The notes: generated by a model from the letters alone, not told the origin. A stretch of DNA of 64,000 nucleotides from Lepidonotus clava (GCA_936440205.1 OW387133.1:50804374-50868373); one strand, 5' to 3'; positions 34,790-47,849 are shown, numbered from the stretch's first letter. Translations and numbers: made by a program.

Positions 34790-37100
34790 AGTAGATGCTG
34801 CTCGAGGTCTTGCACGGAAGAAAAACAGCGCGACGGAACCAGAGGCGGAAGATGGCGCGTCGCGAGTCGGGTGGGGAGGGATTACGGGGCGTTGGCTCCT
34901 CACCCATAGTGTCAAACCCCCAGGGAGAGAACCGGGCCGAGGCGGAGGTACCTGAGCCGCACAGGAGGCCGAAGCCTGGATAAAAGACTCTCCTGGAGAC
35001 CGCTGGACGGGCCGGAACACTTTACTTAAACTCATCGGGAACGGACTGGCGGGCTCGAACATTCTTATCTTAATTTATTCTTATTAGTTTCTTTATGGAA
35101 ACCTTCTTGCGGAAGTGAACGAAACCACATGTGTTAGGAGGTGTTGAGCGTAATCAGCGAGCTGGAGGGTCCATGACTGGAATGAACTTACCAAGCCTGC
35201 GGGGCGAATACGGGACGGAAGGAGGCGCTAGGAGGAAAAACAAGTTTGTAGCTGTTCCTCTTCTTCCCTGGAGCCCGCTGCGTTGGTTGGGACCGAGCAG
35301 ATGGAACGGGATCGTCCGGTCGCGGAAATGGATAACGGGCCGGGCGACCCGGGAGCGAGAGTGAAAGTTGGGAGGCGGAATCGAGGAAGGGAAATCAGAA
35401 GGGACAGATAGTGTTGTCATTGTAGTCTTTGAGTCGACGGTCGTGCCGGGGTAAGTAAGGTACCGGTGGGCCGGCGACTCGCCGCTGGAGGAAAGGCTGG
35501 CGCGGGCCAAGACTGAAAACCCTTCTCCCGCGCTGCCTTGAGCGATCTGGAGGCGAGGAAGAGACGACCTCTGTCCTCTAGCGGCACTTCTACTTCCTGC
35601 AACCTTGTCTTCTTGATCTTGGATGGATCGATCAGAATGTGGATGAACCCGGATTCATGTACCATCATCTTCTGAGTTTCCTTGTCTTCAGCCTCTTACC
35701 GCATACGAAGAGCGGCAAAATGGAATTTTTCGACCTGAATGCTGGTTTTATCGTGCCAGAGTTGATGCAGCGAGTCGTGAAAGGATTGCGGCGAGTCGTA
35801 GATGTCTCCCGGAGGACCAAGGCACGAGCAGGGACGATAACTTAGGGGCCCTGGCTCGTGACCGACCGTGATATATAGTAAAAACAATACATGAACGAGA
35901 AACGGAAAAAAATTTAATAGACTTACTAAAAACTTATATTAATCTCTCACCTGCTGTAACGACAGAGACTCCTTCCATGTCGTATTTCCTGATGTCTTCT
36001 TCTCGAGGAACGAAACAAAATAGTCTTTGAAACATATAGGGAAGTAATCTTTGCAATATACAGGGAGGTGGTGCTTGGAACGTCGGCTGCGGATGCCCTG
36101 ATAGACAAATCAAGAGGTCTGCAAAGAGCAACGAGGAGCGATCCTTCTTGGAGTTCATCGGATGAGTTCTCTATACATGCTATTTTATTGTGAATGGGCC
36201 CGTTCCGGATCTCAAACGTTGACGTTGGGTGCAGGTCCCAGTTGATGTCGTCCATCTTCACTTTCTACGGCTTCTTCTTCTCCTTCTCACTAATATCTTC
36301 AACTTACCAACTTCGAACCGTCGTACCTAGGAGCAGCCCGGAACGGCTCGGAGCTGTTGTCTCGGCGTTCGTCATAGGCATAGTGTCTCCATGCAATGTG
36401 ACATGGCACCGTGGACGACTGTGGCCTTACTCCAAAATCAAACCAGACCGGATCTTAAACTTACCTCTATTAACGAACTATTTGTTGGTATTACAGTCTT
36501 ACGAAAATCGTCAATAAGCACGGTCCTCCGGGAGGACGAGGAGAAAAACTTAGTAGGCGGAGCGAGGCCCGAGAGCCTAGGAAACGAACGAGGGCCCGAG
36601 TGCCCGAAACAGGAATCCTCTTCTTAGGAAAATCATCTCATCAGTAGAACGAAGGAGCCTCCCTCTCGCCCCAAAGAGGACTGTCTTCCTGCCGTTGTTT
36701 ACGGGGGGGGGGGAGGGATGAGAGGCACCGGCTCCTGTCATCAAAAAGAAACTTCACCCGAACTCCATCTCAAAGCTTCACCGTGACAAGTAGCACGAAA
36801 CCCGCGACGTCGTCTGCTGAAGCTTCCACTCTAAGCTTTAATGAATGAAGTTAAGTTCCTTTCCACATACAACGCCATCTTCTTCTTTGGGTACCTTGGC
36901 CTCTGGCTCGAACATGTTGTCCTTGCCAACCGTGAAAAAGTCACTGGGGGGCTCTGAATGCCGAGGCGACCGAGGGTGCGAAGTCCAAAAAGAACATTCT
37001 ATCTACAAAAGCATCAGTCTTTCTTCTTCAACTCATCCTTAAAATCATCATCATCACCTAAGAGAACGCAGAGAAGAGTAACAGTTACGGAAGAACGAGG

Positions 37101-37502
37101 GGTCACGACCGACCGGGTAGGAGAGTCACGACCGATTCTCTACCCAAAAACAAGGGAGAACGTCTGGACGACGGTAGAACGGACCGAGGGTCGAGAGGAC
37201 TAAGGGTCACGACCGACCCTGGCCTCTGGGTGAGAGAGTCACGACCGATTCTCCACCCGAACTAGGGGAGAACGTCTGGACGACGAAAAACGAAGGGAAC
37301 GGGGGCACTGCGGGTCACGACCGACCCATGGCCCCGGGCAGGAGGACCACGACCGGTCCCTCTGTCCTAATGAGGGTAAAAAGGCGAGGAAAAACGCGCC
37401 GAGGGGCTAAGTAAACAGAGCCCAGAGGAGAGGAGCGGGGGCGACGGGGTCACGACCGATCCCCAGTCCCGGGTGGGAGAGCCACGACCGGCTCGCTCAT
37501 CC
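37101..37502 (+). repeat. Array of eight hairpins with invariant ACGACC loop
   Basis: Four tandem copies (starts 37101, 37203, 37312, 37446) of a module made of one small and one large hairpin. Small hairpins: GGTC, AGGGTC, GGGTC and GGGGTC, each followed by ACGACC and a pairing arm. Large hairpins: 37115-37145, 37228-37258, 37336-37367 and 37471-37502, with a 5-bp outer stem, one bulged purine at the same place, an inner stem of 5-7 bp and the same ACGACC loop. Stems differ between copies but mostly keep pairing (GGGTA/TACCC versus GGGTG/CACCC; GAGTC/GATTC versus GGACC/GGTCC versus GAGCC/GGCTC). CACGACCG occurs in all eight. This pattern is expected of selected RNA structure. Confidence 0.88.
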
Positions 37503-37849
37503 TAAAAGACGAGAAAAACAGGAGGTCCTAAATAGATCAAGGATAAGAGAACTCTGACGAAGATAAAAGAGACTAAGATATATAAAAACGAATTATATGA
37601 ACTTTTAGAAAAACGAAGAGAGAAAAACGAAGAAAGAAAAACGAAGAAAGAAGAGAAATAATAATTAGCCGGATAGGCCCCGGGGGCCCTCCGAAGTAGA
37701 CCGGGGAGGACAGAGGGTGACACCTCCTCCTCTGCCGATAAGGAGCGTAGGATTGAAATGTTTCTGGTTCTAGAGTATGTTCTGTTGTCGTTGCTGTATG
37801 AACTGTGTTGAAATTTTGTATAACGTGTTTTCCCACCTTTCAAGAAGGT

Positions 37850-37858
37850 GCGGGAGGG
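37850..37858 (+). other. Gypsy polypurine tract
   Basis: GCGGGAGGG(T)G just before the 3' LTR is the expected place of the plus-strand primer. It is short and not purely purine, so exact limits are uncertain. Confidence 0.5.
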
Positions 37859-38810
37859 TGTGATGAACGGCTATTCAGCCAAAATACATAGAGGTTAAAA
37901 TAATAGAAATAAGGTAATAATGGAAATATGTAAAGAACGAATAACGAATATGTAAAGAACGAAGAACGAAATAGATGTAAAGAACGAATATGTAAAGAAC
38001 GAATAACGAATATGTAAAGAACGAATAACGAATATGTAAAGAACGAATAACGAAAACGTAATGGAACGAAACCCGGAAATATGTAAACCGGAAGTGAAAT
38101 GTAAACCGGAAACGGAATATATAAACCGGAAGTGACGTCAATTGTAGGTCACGTGACCGAAGGCAGCCAATCAGGGCTGACCTCTCTAGTATATAAAGGG
38201 GCGGTGAGGCCCGAATAAACAGAGTTCTTCAACAGTTCTCCTGGTGTCCAGACGTGTCCTCTTTCCTGAAACAACCACTAAAGATGAGCCGAATAGAGTA
38301 ATTAAGTCGAAGTTAGGACAAAACAGTCGAAGTCCGAGATAGGTAGTCGAAACATAGGGTAAGGGGCCCGAAGGCCCGAAGAACGAGGAACGAGGGAACG
38401 AAGTAGGGCACGAAGGCCCGAAGTAGTACCGGAAACCGAGGCGTAGTATGGTACGAAGACATGGGGAGCGGAACGAGGGAGCGAAGTCCGCGGGGACGAG
38501 GGCGCGGCGTGCTCGGCCCCACGCTACCAAACAATAGGCGACCGTCGGCCCGTCGCCCCCGCGGACCGGAACTCAGGGGTGGACCGTTCCCCGGCCGACC
38601 CGTACCCCTACCATAATTTCCCTCCCCCGCAGTCCTCCGTCGACATCGAGTGCCGATCGATTCGCTCAGCCCCCCCTCGTGCGCGAGGCACGACTCTAGA
38701 AACACACCTCGGTTCTTGGCCCGGATTCCCCGTCCGCCCCGAGACCCGAACAACCCCCACGTTCCTCTGTCGTAAGAATCGGCAACCCCGACTTACCAGA
38801 GAACGTCACA
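37859..38810 (+). repeat. Gypsy 3' LTR
   Basis: 952 bases; I see no difference from the 5' LTR. TATATAAA lies at 38190-38197 and AATAAA, the likely poly(A) signal of the element RNA, at 38214-38219. Followed by the duplication CAAT. Confidence 0.95.
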
Positions 38811-40844
38811 CAATTCTATATAAAATCTCTCTTCATATACGTTTGCTATATAACTCCCCATTGCTATCCCACACTCCCTTCCTTATCAGATTTCAAGTTA
38901 TGCCAAGTGTCGACGGCAATCCTTCAGCCACCACTAATGGGTTCTGACACTTGAAACGTTTACTTCCATACTCTAATCAGCTTCTCCCGTGCCCATGCCT
39001 GGGTTCTGCCTTATCTATACATGTGGTAAAGTAACATCTGAATTTTCCCTGATTTATCTTTTTTCTCTTCTGAATATTATCTTTATTTGTATTTTCTGAG
39101 TAAAGCAAAAAGACAGCGCCATCCAAAATTAATTTGAAGCTGAGGAACGTCAATACAAAAGAAATGATCCAATATTGTTATAATGGTATATGCTTGCCGT
39201 CTTCTGGCCACATGTAATAACTGGATATAGCACTTCTTCGATAACATCGTACTTTAGATATGAAAAACACATTCGACATCGATCTATTGCATTGGTTTCC
39301 TTATATCTAAAAATTATAATTTGTGTCTACAGTCTGCAAGATGAAAACTCGCTGATCTTGTTATTCAATTCTACCCTATGCCAGTTTCAATTAATCTAGT
39401 TTTCTTCAACGGTGATAACTTGACATCCAGAGGGGAATACACGACAACAGTTAATTAGCACTAAACAGATGAGAAAGATTATAAAATGACGTGGAAACTA
39501 ATAGTGAAACTGCTTCTATAAACTTACCGTTCACGTACCCTATCGGTTTAATCCCCAGTCTGTAGGACTCTGTCGGCAAACCTTGGTTGCTTGATGGAGC
39601 CTTATTTTATTCTATTGTCATTTAATGGCCTAATCCTTTGGTTAATTAGATAGGAGGAAAGGGCTCTTAGTGAAACAGTTCATAAGGGCTCGTACTCAGG
39701 AAGTCCGGAATGGCTTACGTAAGGGCCAAGAGGTCAAAGCCAATGAGGATCAAAGCCATCTCACATGCATAACTTAATACCACAGGATAGCTTGCCCGAA
39801 TTCACAGGCTGGTCCATATTGATTAGATTTCTTTGATAAGGCTAATCCCTTGAGGCAGTTTTGTAAATTAAGAGCAAATAAATTCATTGATGACATCGGG
39901 AAAACTAAACGTTTAGTTGTTGATAATCAAAAGGTTTAAACATTACATTGTTTGCAAGCTTTGTTATTTGTAGATAAAAGATCAATGGTGTTCAAGGTTC
40001 ATTTTAGATTCGTTATGAAACCTTGACTTTCTTGAGTTTGGTAGTGCATGCCACAATACCTTGTCCTCCGTTGTTCTCACCTCTATCATTCGATCAAAAT
40101 TATGTTGCAATTGTACAAGTTTAAAATAGGAGACTTTTCTTATACTGAAATATTGCTGAATGGACAGTATGTCATTACCAGCTGTCATTTTTATCCCTCT
40201 GGAGTATAACCACGTCTAAGATCACCCACCTTATATACGCCTTACCTGTTGTTTGATATTTTTTTGAACTCAGGAAAAGGGGTGAATGGGACTCAGGGGC
40301 CTCGAGATGTTTCAGGGTCTCGAGGGAGCCATAAGATCTTTTTGGGTCTCAAGGGACATTGTGGCCTTCAAGTTTCTTGGGTTGTGGCTCAAGTAAGTAA
40401 CTAGAAAAAGAGATAAGGGGGGGGGGGGGGGGGTGGGTGTTGAGGGTTGACCTGTGATGTAATCTATTATCTAGTTCTAGTGTTACATATTCATGATCAG
40501 GGGTGGCGAATCTAATCTAGGTAGAGGCCACACTCACAACACCTGCCTGGACCCTTATTCGGTCAGGGTGTCCTTGGGTCAACAGGTGGTCGAGTTGCTT
40601 TAGACCATCGGGTCCATCCCAGGCTCCATCCTTGTGCATAGATTATTGTCATCAAGCTTTTTTTTGCGCAAACATGCATAAACAACAGGTAGATGTTAAC
40701 AGTTGAGCACCAAAGAGGACACTGATTTATTTTTGAGAAACAAATCAGTTCTTATAGCCCTCCAAAAGATACAATGTAGCTTTTTGTCATAATTTGTGCC
40801 ATATTTTCAGTATTGTACTTAAGGGCCATACCTGCCACTTTAGT
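38811..40844. other. Noncoding host DNA
   Basis: AT-rich, no gene recognised. A run of 17 G lies at 40417-40433, next to repeated short CTCGAG/TTTCAGGGTCTCGAG strings at about 40305-40365. Confidence 0.55.
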
Positions 40845-41064
40845 GTCGACGGGCGACGGGCGACTCTGAGAATCAGCATCATCGTCATCGGGTGACTGTA
40901 AATTTAAGCAAGTTCGATGTTTCACCGGCAGTTTTCCTGGTGATTTTACCCCCGATTCTACTTTCCGTCACTCATCCCATAAGGAATCACCTGGCGATTT
41001 ACTGATAATCCAGCAGCTATGCGTTTTCGCGTCCGATTCTCCCAGTCGCCCGTCGCCCGTTGAC
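40845..41064. mobile_element. MITE-like element with GACGGGCGAC ends
   Basis: Terminal inverted repeats of 30 bases: the left arm (40845-40874) begins GTCGACGGGCGACGGGCGAC and the right arm (41035-41064), read on the other strand, begins GTCAACGGGCGACGGGCGAC; about three mismatches in 30. The inside (about 160 bases) is noncoding. The arms contain a doubled 9-base CGACGGGCG unit. No target duplication could be fixed. Confidence 0.75.
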
Positions 41065-42369
41065 GGTAGAATTGCCTAGTGGGTATGAGGCATTATACTT
41101 TAACTAATTATCACAATTTACTGAATACTTCAACCCTTCCCTTTTTGTTCTGGCTTTTACCTTCTGACCGGTATTTATAACTGTCTTTCAATATCATATT
41201 GTTTGACTACTTCTGTTAGCGTACAAAATTTCTAAAAAGAAAATACTGACTTGGAAAGATAAACCTATTTCATGTTGTTTAATACTTTTCAAATACTGGA
41301 TATGAATTATGGATGCTGACATTTAGAGCCTTTATACAGGAATTCCATTTACTGCTATGGGATGCAAGGGAATTATAAAATTGTAGACAGTCATCGCATA
41401 TCATCTGTTTGAAATGAAACGCCTGTTATCTCTGTAGTCTAATATTGGATCCATAATTTCAAATAGTAAACATATTTATATAGGCCTGTATCGCAACTTA
41501 GTGTTTCCTTCAACCATGGGTCTAACAATTGATACATTAAATCAATGCTTTACGGTCACGTTGGCCGTTAAGGGAAGTGCGGGGGTAGGACGCAGCTAGT
41601 CCACCATTTTGTGGTTTACAAGCTGTGATGGATTTAAAACCACTTTGAAAGTAACATGCAAATAATGAAAGGTCATTTGGCACCCTTAGTAGCAGCACAA
41701 GTAATAAGGCTCTTGCGGCAACGAAACGCCTTCAGTTCAAAACTATAGTAAAACAACTTTAAGAAAGATTGATTCTACCGAGGACATGCTGTACAAAATG
41801 CCAATATGAACGAGTTTAGTGCGATGTTTAGAATAAGTTATCTAAGAAGCTACTAAGGTAAGCTTATTTTAACGGTTATAGAAAGTAAGTATTGCAAGTA
41901 ACTCAAATGTAAGGTATCTTTGTATCATGCACGAAGGTGAACTTTTAAAAAGGTTGCTAGATCAACACTGTGTCATTTGGTAAAATTCCTTATTGAGACA
42001 CGTGCAACAGAACTATAGAACCTTACAGAACTACATAAATAATAAAGCCTTAGAACGGAACTATAGAGAGTCTCGTAGCTTTCCATTGCTGAACATAGTT
42101 CTGACTACAGTGCGATTGGCGACACTCTTTCCTAAGCGCCTGGATGTATGAAATGAAATACTCAAATAAATATGGCTTTTAAAATAAGCTGTATATGTCC
42201 TTCTGTTACATTCTCAAAGGGGATGGGGGCATCGCACAGGGCGTAAAAGAGTGGCATGTACTGTACATCATGCTTGGCCTTTTCTTGTCATCAGATCTAA
42301 AGGTTATCTCTATCACTTCAGCTTCACCATCAAAGCCAAGTCTTTTATCAGTCAGATTTGTTATCAGAT

Positions 42370-42620
42370 AACGTGCTCTGCATATAGCCGACGTCAGCGC
42401 CTGTTCTCCCCCACAACACGCTGAAACCGAGTCTGATTGTCATATCAGCGTCTTTTAGGGGCACGCATGCGCACATCACACCCTCATCAGTCGTCCAATC
42501 AGCAGTCAGCCCGGCGGGCCACGTGGCCCTCACTCCTCGGAGACTTTGTCTTATTCTGTAACGACTACAGCCATTGGTTGGCCCAAACCATGTGATCAGG
42601 CAGTCTCTGGGATAAGGAAT
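42370..42620. promoter_or_regulatory. CpG/CCAAT promoter-like block
   Basis: Contains a CRE-like GACGTCAG, CACGCATGCGCAC (NRF1-like), GTCCAATCAGC (CCAAT), GCCACGTGGC (E-box palindrome) and CCATTGGTTGG (CCAAT in reverse) within 250 bases. This mix is typical of broad or two-way animal promoters. No coding exon could be tied to it, so the call rests on motifs alone. Confidence 0.35.
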
Positions 42621-45600
42621 CTGACCTCGGGGAACTTGGTGGCTGTAAACAGGGTTAGCTATTTTCGGCGGCAAGACAGACACCTCTAAAAGGGCTTTCT
42701 CCGGCGGAGGAACACTATGGTGGGGTCAACGACATAAAGTAGTCCCGGCGTCTGCATCGTCTTCTCACAAATAACCCACCACTCCCTCTCGTACCTACCG
42801 GTTTTTGGGGACAATAGCCCATAAAGGGGCCCTTGAGCTCAATTTGGGGGTACAGTCAAGTATTTTAACAACTCTGAACGTCGACCAAGTTGGCGTTTAA
42901 GGAAATGTACAGGCAGTGTGACTGATGTAACGGCCAGATGTGTGGGCACCAGAGGGGACGAGGATATGGTCGGTTCTGCCATACCACACACGTATTCGGA
43001 TCGGCACTAGCTCTCCAGGGCCTACTTAATAAGGAAAAAAGATGGGTTTTGAACATCTCGTCCGCACTGCTGGTGAATGGCAGGACCTGGAGGGATCAAG
43101 TGTGGACCAAGTAAATGACCAGCGATTTACATGAAACGGACAGGAGGATGCACGGGCGCTTCCCTAGGGTAAAAACTATTCCGATGAGATGGCATTTCTC
43201 TAACAAAAAACGTTTGTTAAACTTTGAACATACATCTTTGTTTCCCGCATCCCATTTCACTCTGTAAACTCAGTGCGGATCCTCCGAATTCGAATGGCCC
43301 CACTAACAGAAACCAGATTAATAACCAGATAACAGTATTATAAGAGTAATAATAAAGATGGAATGATGACGTCAGTCAGAATCCAATATCCTCAACATGA
43401 TATTGTATTCTGATAGGACAAAGAAGAAAACATTCTTGTAATATAATTCTAAAGCAAGTCACCAATATTGATGTGATTGCATTTATTTTCGATGCATTAT
43501 TGCAATATGAACCCAGGTTCTACTTCAGTGGTTGCATTACCAATTCCAAAAAGAAATGCAAATTCCCTGACCCAAAAACCGATAAAGGCTGTTGATTTTA
43601 CCACAACTCCATCTTCCCTGTTCGTGAGTTTGAGTCATTTCAATGCCCTTAATGTTATAATGGCCTTCCCCAGTCCGTTAAAGCAAAGAGCAACGGTGAG
43701 AGTTCCCACAAGTTACAGCACACCAGAACCGGTCGTTTAAGAATCCAAAATTAGTTATGTGGTGCCATTTTGTGTGGAAGCAGTTCACAAGAGGTATGAG
43801 AATGGTATGGAAATATCGGAGAAATCACTGAAATGGACTCCACTCTTCCCCCTTGGCCTTTCGTGGGCGTAAGAGACTGCAAAGAGGCCGCTGCGAACCT
43901 GTAATTGCGTCGCCACTTTCAACCTGATTGCACATGCACTCAATATAATTGAGTCGCCTGCACCGGTGTAGATCGGTTGGGGTTGAGGTACTTTCGAGCA
44001 GAACATTCGACTATAGCCTCGAGGGTGAGGTTCGGGAGGTGTATTCTCACCGGCTGCATTCTACACCTGGTCAAACAAAAGTCTAATTCCCTCGTTTCTA
44101 TTGGCGGTGTCTTCAATTGCTTTCGATCAAATCAAGAGTTGCATTAGAGTTTCCCCTTCCTTTTCAACGCCCTGCTTACACAGAGATTCCTATACACTGG
44201 ATTATCATCTTTTCTATAGCGCCAACACTTTTACTGTAAAGTTCACTTTTTTAATACAACCAGCTAGGTCGGTTCCAATGAATACCCCCGCTGGATATGT
44301 CCACTGCCCTTTCCAAACTACTCTGGGCGTACTTTCTCGCCAAGCCTAAATGCGTGCCTCAACATACCCCCGACCTCTCATCCAGTGACCAGTCAATAGG
44401 CAAACGGAACGGAGAACTAGATAAATAAAAGGCCGGCAGAAGACCCCCGAGTCTCAGTGTGAGACGTCCAAGTCTACCCTCTACCCCTCAACCCTATACG
44501 TATAAGATTAGAGGGTCACACTGCCCTGATCCTATCGACCCTCAAACCTCCCTCTATTTGGTCCCTCTGCTCTTTCTGCACCCGAATGATCATCATTCAC
44601 AGGGACCACAAATTGATAGTCCTTCTATTTCGAGAGCCGGCCGCCCGCACCAACCCCCAAAAGGCATAAACCAAACCGGACAGAAACTGACCAGCGCCTT
44701 AGCCTGGGTCACGTGACCCATGCAAAAGAAAATTTGGTCGAGGCCAGCCTATGCTACCCAGTTCTAGCCAGTGGCAATGTTGAGTATTTTCCAAAGCAGG
44801 ATTATAAGATTTAAGGAACATTTACCATTTTCTTTTATAGCCATTTGCATTGTCTTTCTCTGACAGTAAGCAGAGGACATGGAACTTAAGCTGATAGATG
44901 CAATTAGATGAAAAGGCAGGAAATTGAATTAAGTACCCCAGCTTTAGTGTCAGGCCAATAAGTTCTCCTGTGTTGTCTATTCCTCTGTAGACGTTCTAAT
45001 TCAATGATTGCATTTGAAGGAAAGACTCTCATGTAAATGCACTAAATGGATTAGACAGCATGATACTTGACTTTTCTTAGGGGAACGGCAAATGTAAGGA
45101 CATTATTTATATAAAAGAGTTTAAATTACAACAATCTATCGTCCACGTTTCTTTACTGCGCCATTTGATTTATGTATCCAATAAAGCCAGTGTATATGGT
45201 TACCTCTTCCAGGTTTTATTAATCTTTAATCTGATGAAGCACACGGCAGATACTTGTCGCATAAGTAGTGTCACCAATGAAATTGACCTAAGAAATCTGA
45301 TATGTTATTCGCCTTAATAGAAAACCTATACCTTTCCTGCTTGTGGAAGAAAACACAAGGGGAAATATATGTAGGGACCTTTTTCAAGCAAATTTGAGTA
45401 CAATATCCCGGTGCTGAGGGTGCACATTTGCTTCTTAGGGTTTCTGCTATATGTGGACTAGAAAATAATCACGCACACAGATAAGTAAAATTGAGAAAAC
45501 TACTACTGCAGGGTTACCGTTTTCAAAACGCGTGTTGCACATTGTGTGTAGAGGGCATATGCATACTGCATTACCCGTAATTAATTGTGGAAGTCGTATA

Positions 45601-47849
45601 GAGCCATACTAACGGTGCAGGTAACGTTATTGAATATAATGGATAGGATCAGTATAAATAACTGGTTTCACGTTACACCAGTTTCACTTTGTTGTCAGTA
45701 CACTGAATAACCATTGTTTTAATGTGTCGCTGACACAAATTTTTACGCTGACAAGGACTGCATAAACTCATACGATCTGTGGGCTTTGCCAGAGGCAGTA
45801 GGACTATGTGCTTCAGTGTTGCTCATTATACAGTGCCTTGGGCCAGCATATTTAGAACAATAGGATCTGAATATTATGACTGCGTCATAACAAATCAAGA
45901 TGGACAGGTAATGAGGGCCCTTGCTGTCAGATATGGCGCTATAATTATCAGATTAATTAGGCCAGCTACCGGAGGGCATGTCAGCTGTGCCCAGTGTTGA
46001 TAACGATCGAGTCTCTGTATTACTTTCCTTGGTCGTTGCGTTTGTGCGCGGAATAAGCAAAGAGGTATAGACCTATGTGGAGGAGGAGATCCCTTGTTAT
46101 GCCTATACTTCAGTTGAATTGCATTTCTTTCGATCTTCGCCGTTTAATGGAATTCAAAATTACAGAAGAAAACTTGAAATTACGATAGATGAATGTATTA
46201 AAAAAGAGTTGTTTTAGTCTCGTCAAGTTACAGTTTCTGAAGTTTAAACTTACTGTGCCGCCCAGTTCATACTTTATGCACCGTTTCCCAACACATCTCT
46301 CCCGTCCAATAGTAGTCCTTAAGGCACGACATGAATAAATCTGACAAATCGTATTTGTCCTCCGCCTGATTTTCACTCGGGTCTCGGGCAACCAGCCACC
46401 GCTGGCTAATTTACAAACCAGGACTTCGCTTCGTTTTCCACTGCATAGAATCTTAGCACTACAATGTGACGTGTCCAAAATACCGACACTGTACGCACGT
46501 CGAAGCTTTCACTTCTAACTCTGCGGTTTCCCAAGGGTGGATCCAGATGGGGCCTGCCCCCCCCCCAGCCCCACCCCCCCCCCCCCCCCTAGCCCGTTTC
46601 CCCTTTTGCCCGGATTTTTTGGTGGACATCTAAACTTCAAAGAAAGGAGAGAAAATTCCCCCTGTTTGCATTCAAATGTGAGTGGATGCAATGCATAGCG
46701 ATTTAGTACTTAGGCTTTATATTGACCCCACTCCCCCTCCCTTTTAGAAATCCTGTATCATCCCCTAGTTTCCTGTAGAATCGGGACGATAATCCTGAGA
46801 AAAAGAGCCCCAGTGACTTCCATCATCCCCTTTTTAGGTGTACCCCCCCCCCCGCCCCCAGCCCTCCACCCACAACCAGAAGTAGGTGATGCGCGCGACG
46901 CAGGACTAGTCAGAATGAGGTTGTGATGTGAGATATCTGCCCGAAGACATTGCCATCACATGACTTGATGTGAGGGCCTTCAGGGGAGGGTTGGCTGGCG
47001 AGGGACCCTGGGACAGCCGGGGTGCGCCCCTTAAAGGTCGTAAGGTTGGGTGTAAGGTCATTGAACGTCGCCTAGGGACATATTGCTTGCCTGCAGGTCA
47101 TCGCTCCGCTAAGTGAGGACAATTTGGGGCGGTACGAATCCTGTTCGCATCCTCCTTCCGAGTAATAGTGTTTTCAGAGTGATGGCTGTATGATATTGCC
47201 CTTTTGGTCAAGGTGGTGAAAGGGCCATCCCCACAAAGGTGATACGCTTGAAAATGCGTAATTTTGAGAGAAAAAAACCACCGGAATAATGAGAACGTGG
47301 TGTTGTTAGGAGACACACCATAGCTCTGATGAACGTGGCGACGGTTTCTCATAAAACTCCCCATGTATTGTTGGATGTGACAATCACAATACCCGAAGCA
47401 ATATTAACGCGCGGGTAAGTAGTGTTTAGCATTTAGGATGAGCAGAGGCGTGGTTTTTAGAGGGTGTGTTTAGGTGTAGATGCAGGTAGGATGAGTACAC
47501 AATATGGCACTAGGGGGATCGGAGGTTATATCGCAGCTTTATTATCGGCAGGTCATATGGTGCGATTACATGGCCTTCATACTCTGCCTATGCCAAAGGA
47601 CAGTCCTTCTACAGTGCAAATCTATTGGTAAAGCTGTACATAAAAAGATGCTACCTCTTGTTCAAAGTATACAGAGTGAAATCAAGTGTGCCAAAAGGAA
47701 GTGTACTCCCGGTCAGAAGCAATTGTTCTTGAGGCAAATACCTACTGAACCAATGCCTGTACACAATTGATCAATAGATCACAGTCGCCTAAGCAGATTT
47801 TGAGAAGATAGTTTCTTCTCCTGGGCAACCTACCAATAAGGAATTTTGA

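Larger units (their letters stand above)
34790..37858 (+). other. Gypsy 3' noncoding tail
   Basis: 3.07 kb between ORF3 and the 3' LTR with no coding domain on either strand. It contains a GTCCTCC-GG-GAGGAC hairpin near 36522, a G run near 36705, the eight-hairpin array (37101-37502), A-rich repeats of GAAAAACGAAGA at about 37610-37660, and a CACCTT-TCAAG-AAGGTG hairpin (37834-37850) just before the purine tract. The length and structure suggest untranslated RNA with a function. Confidence 0.7.
25532..38810 (+). mobile_element. Large Ty3/gypsy LTR retrotransposon with third ORF, looks whole
   Basis: 13,279 bases bounded by two 952-bp LTRs (TGTGAT...GTCACA) and by the 4-bp duplication CAAT at 25528-25531 and 38811-38814. 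The order is LTR, primer site, gag, pol (protease, RT, RNase H, integrase), a 1.16-kb spacer, an 836-codon zinc-finger ORF, a 3.07-kb noncoding tail with a hairpin array, purine tract, LTR. RT-RH before integrase, and a GPY/F-like tail, place it in Ty3/gypsy; the clade was not fixed. I see no differences between the LTRs, so insertion is very recent. It is more GC-rich than its flanks. At 13.3 kb it is far longer than the usual 5-8 kb, because of the parts after pol. Confidence 0.95.

Noticed and set aside
37446-37502. CRISPR-like array reading of the regularly spaced repeats at 37.1-37.5 kb
   Set aside because: Repeat cores are 16-32 bases of variable stem, spacers are related to one another, and the context is a eukaryotic retroelement.
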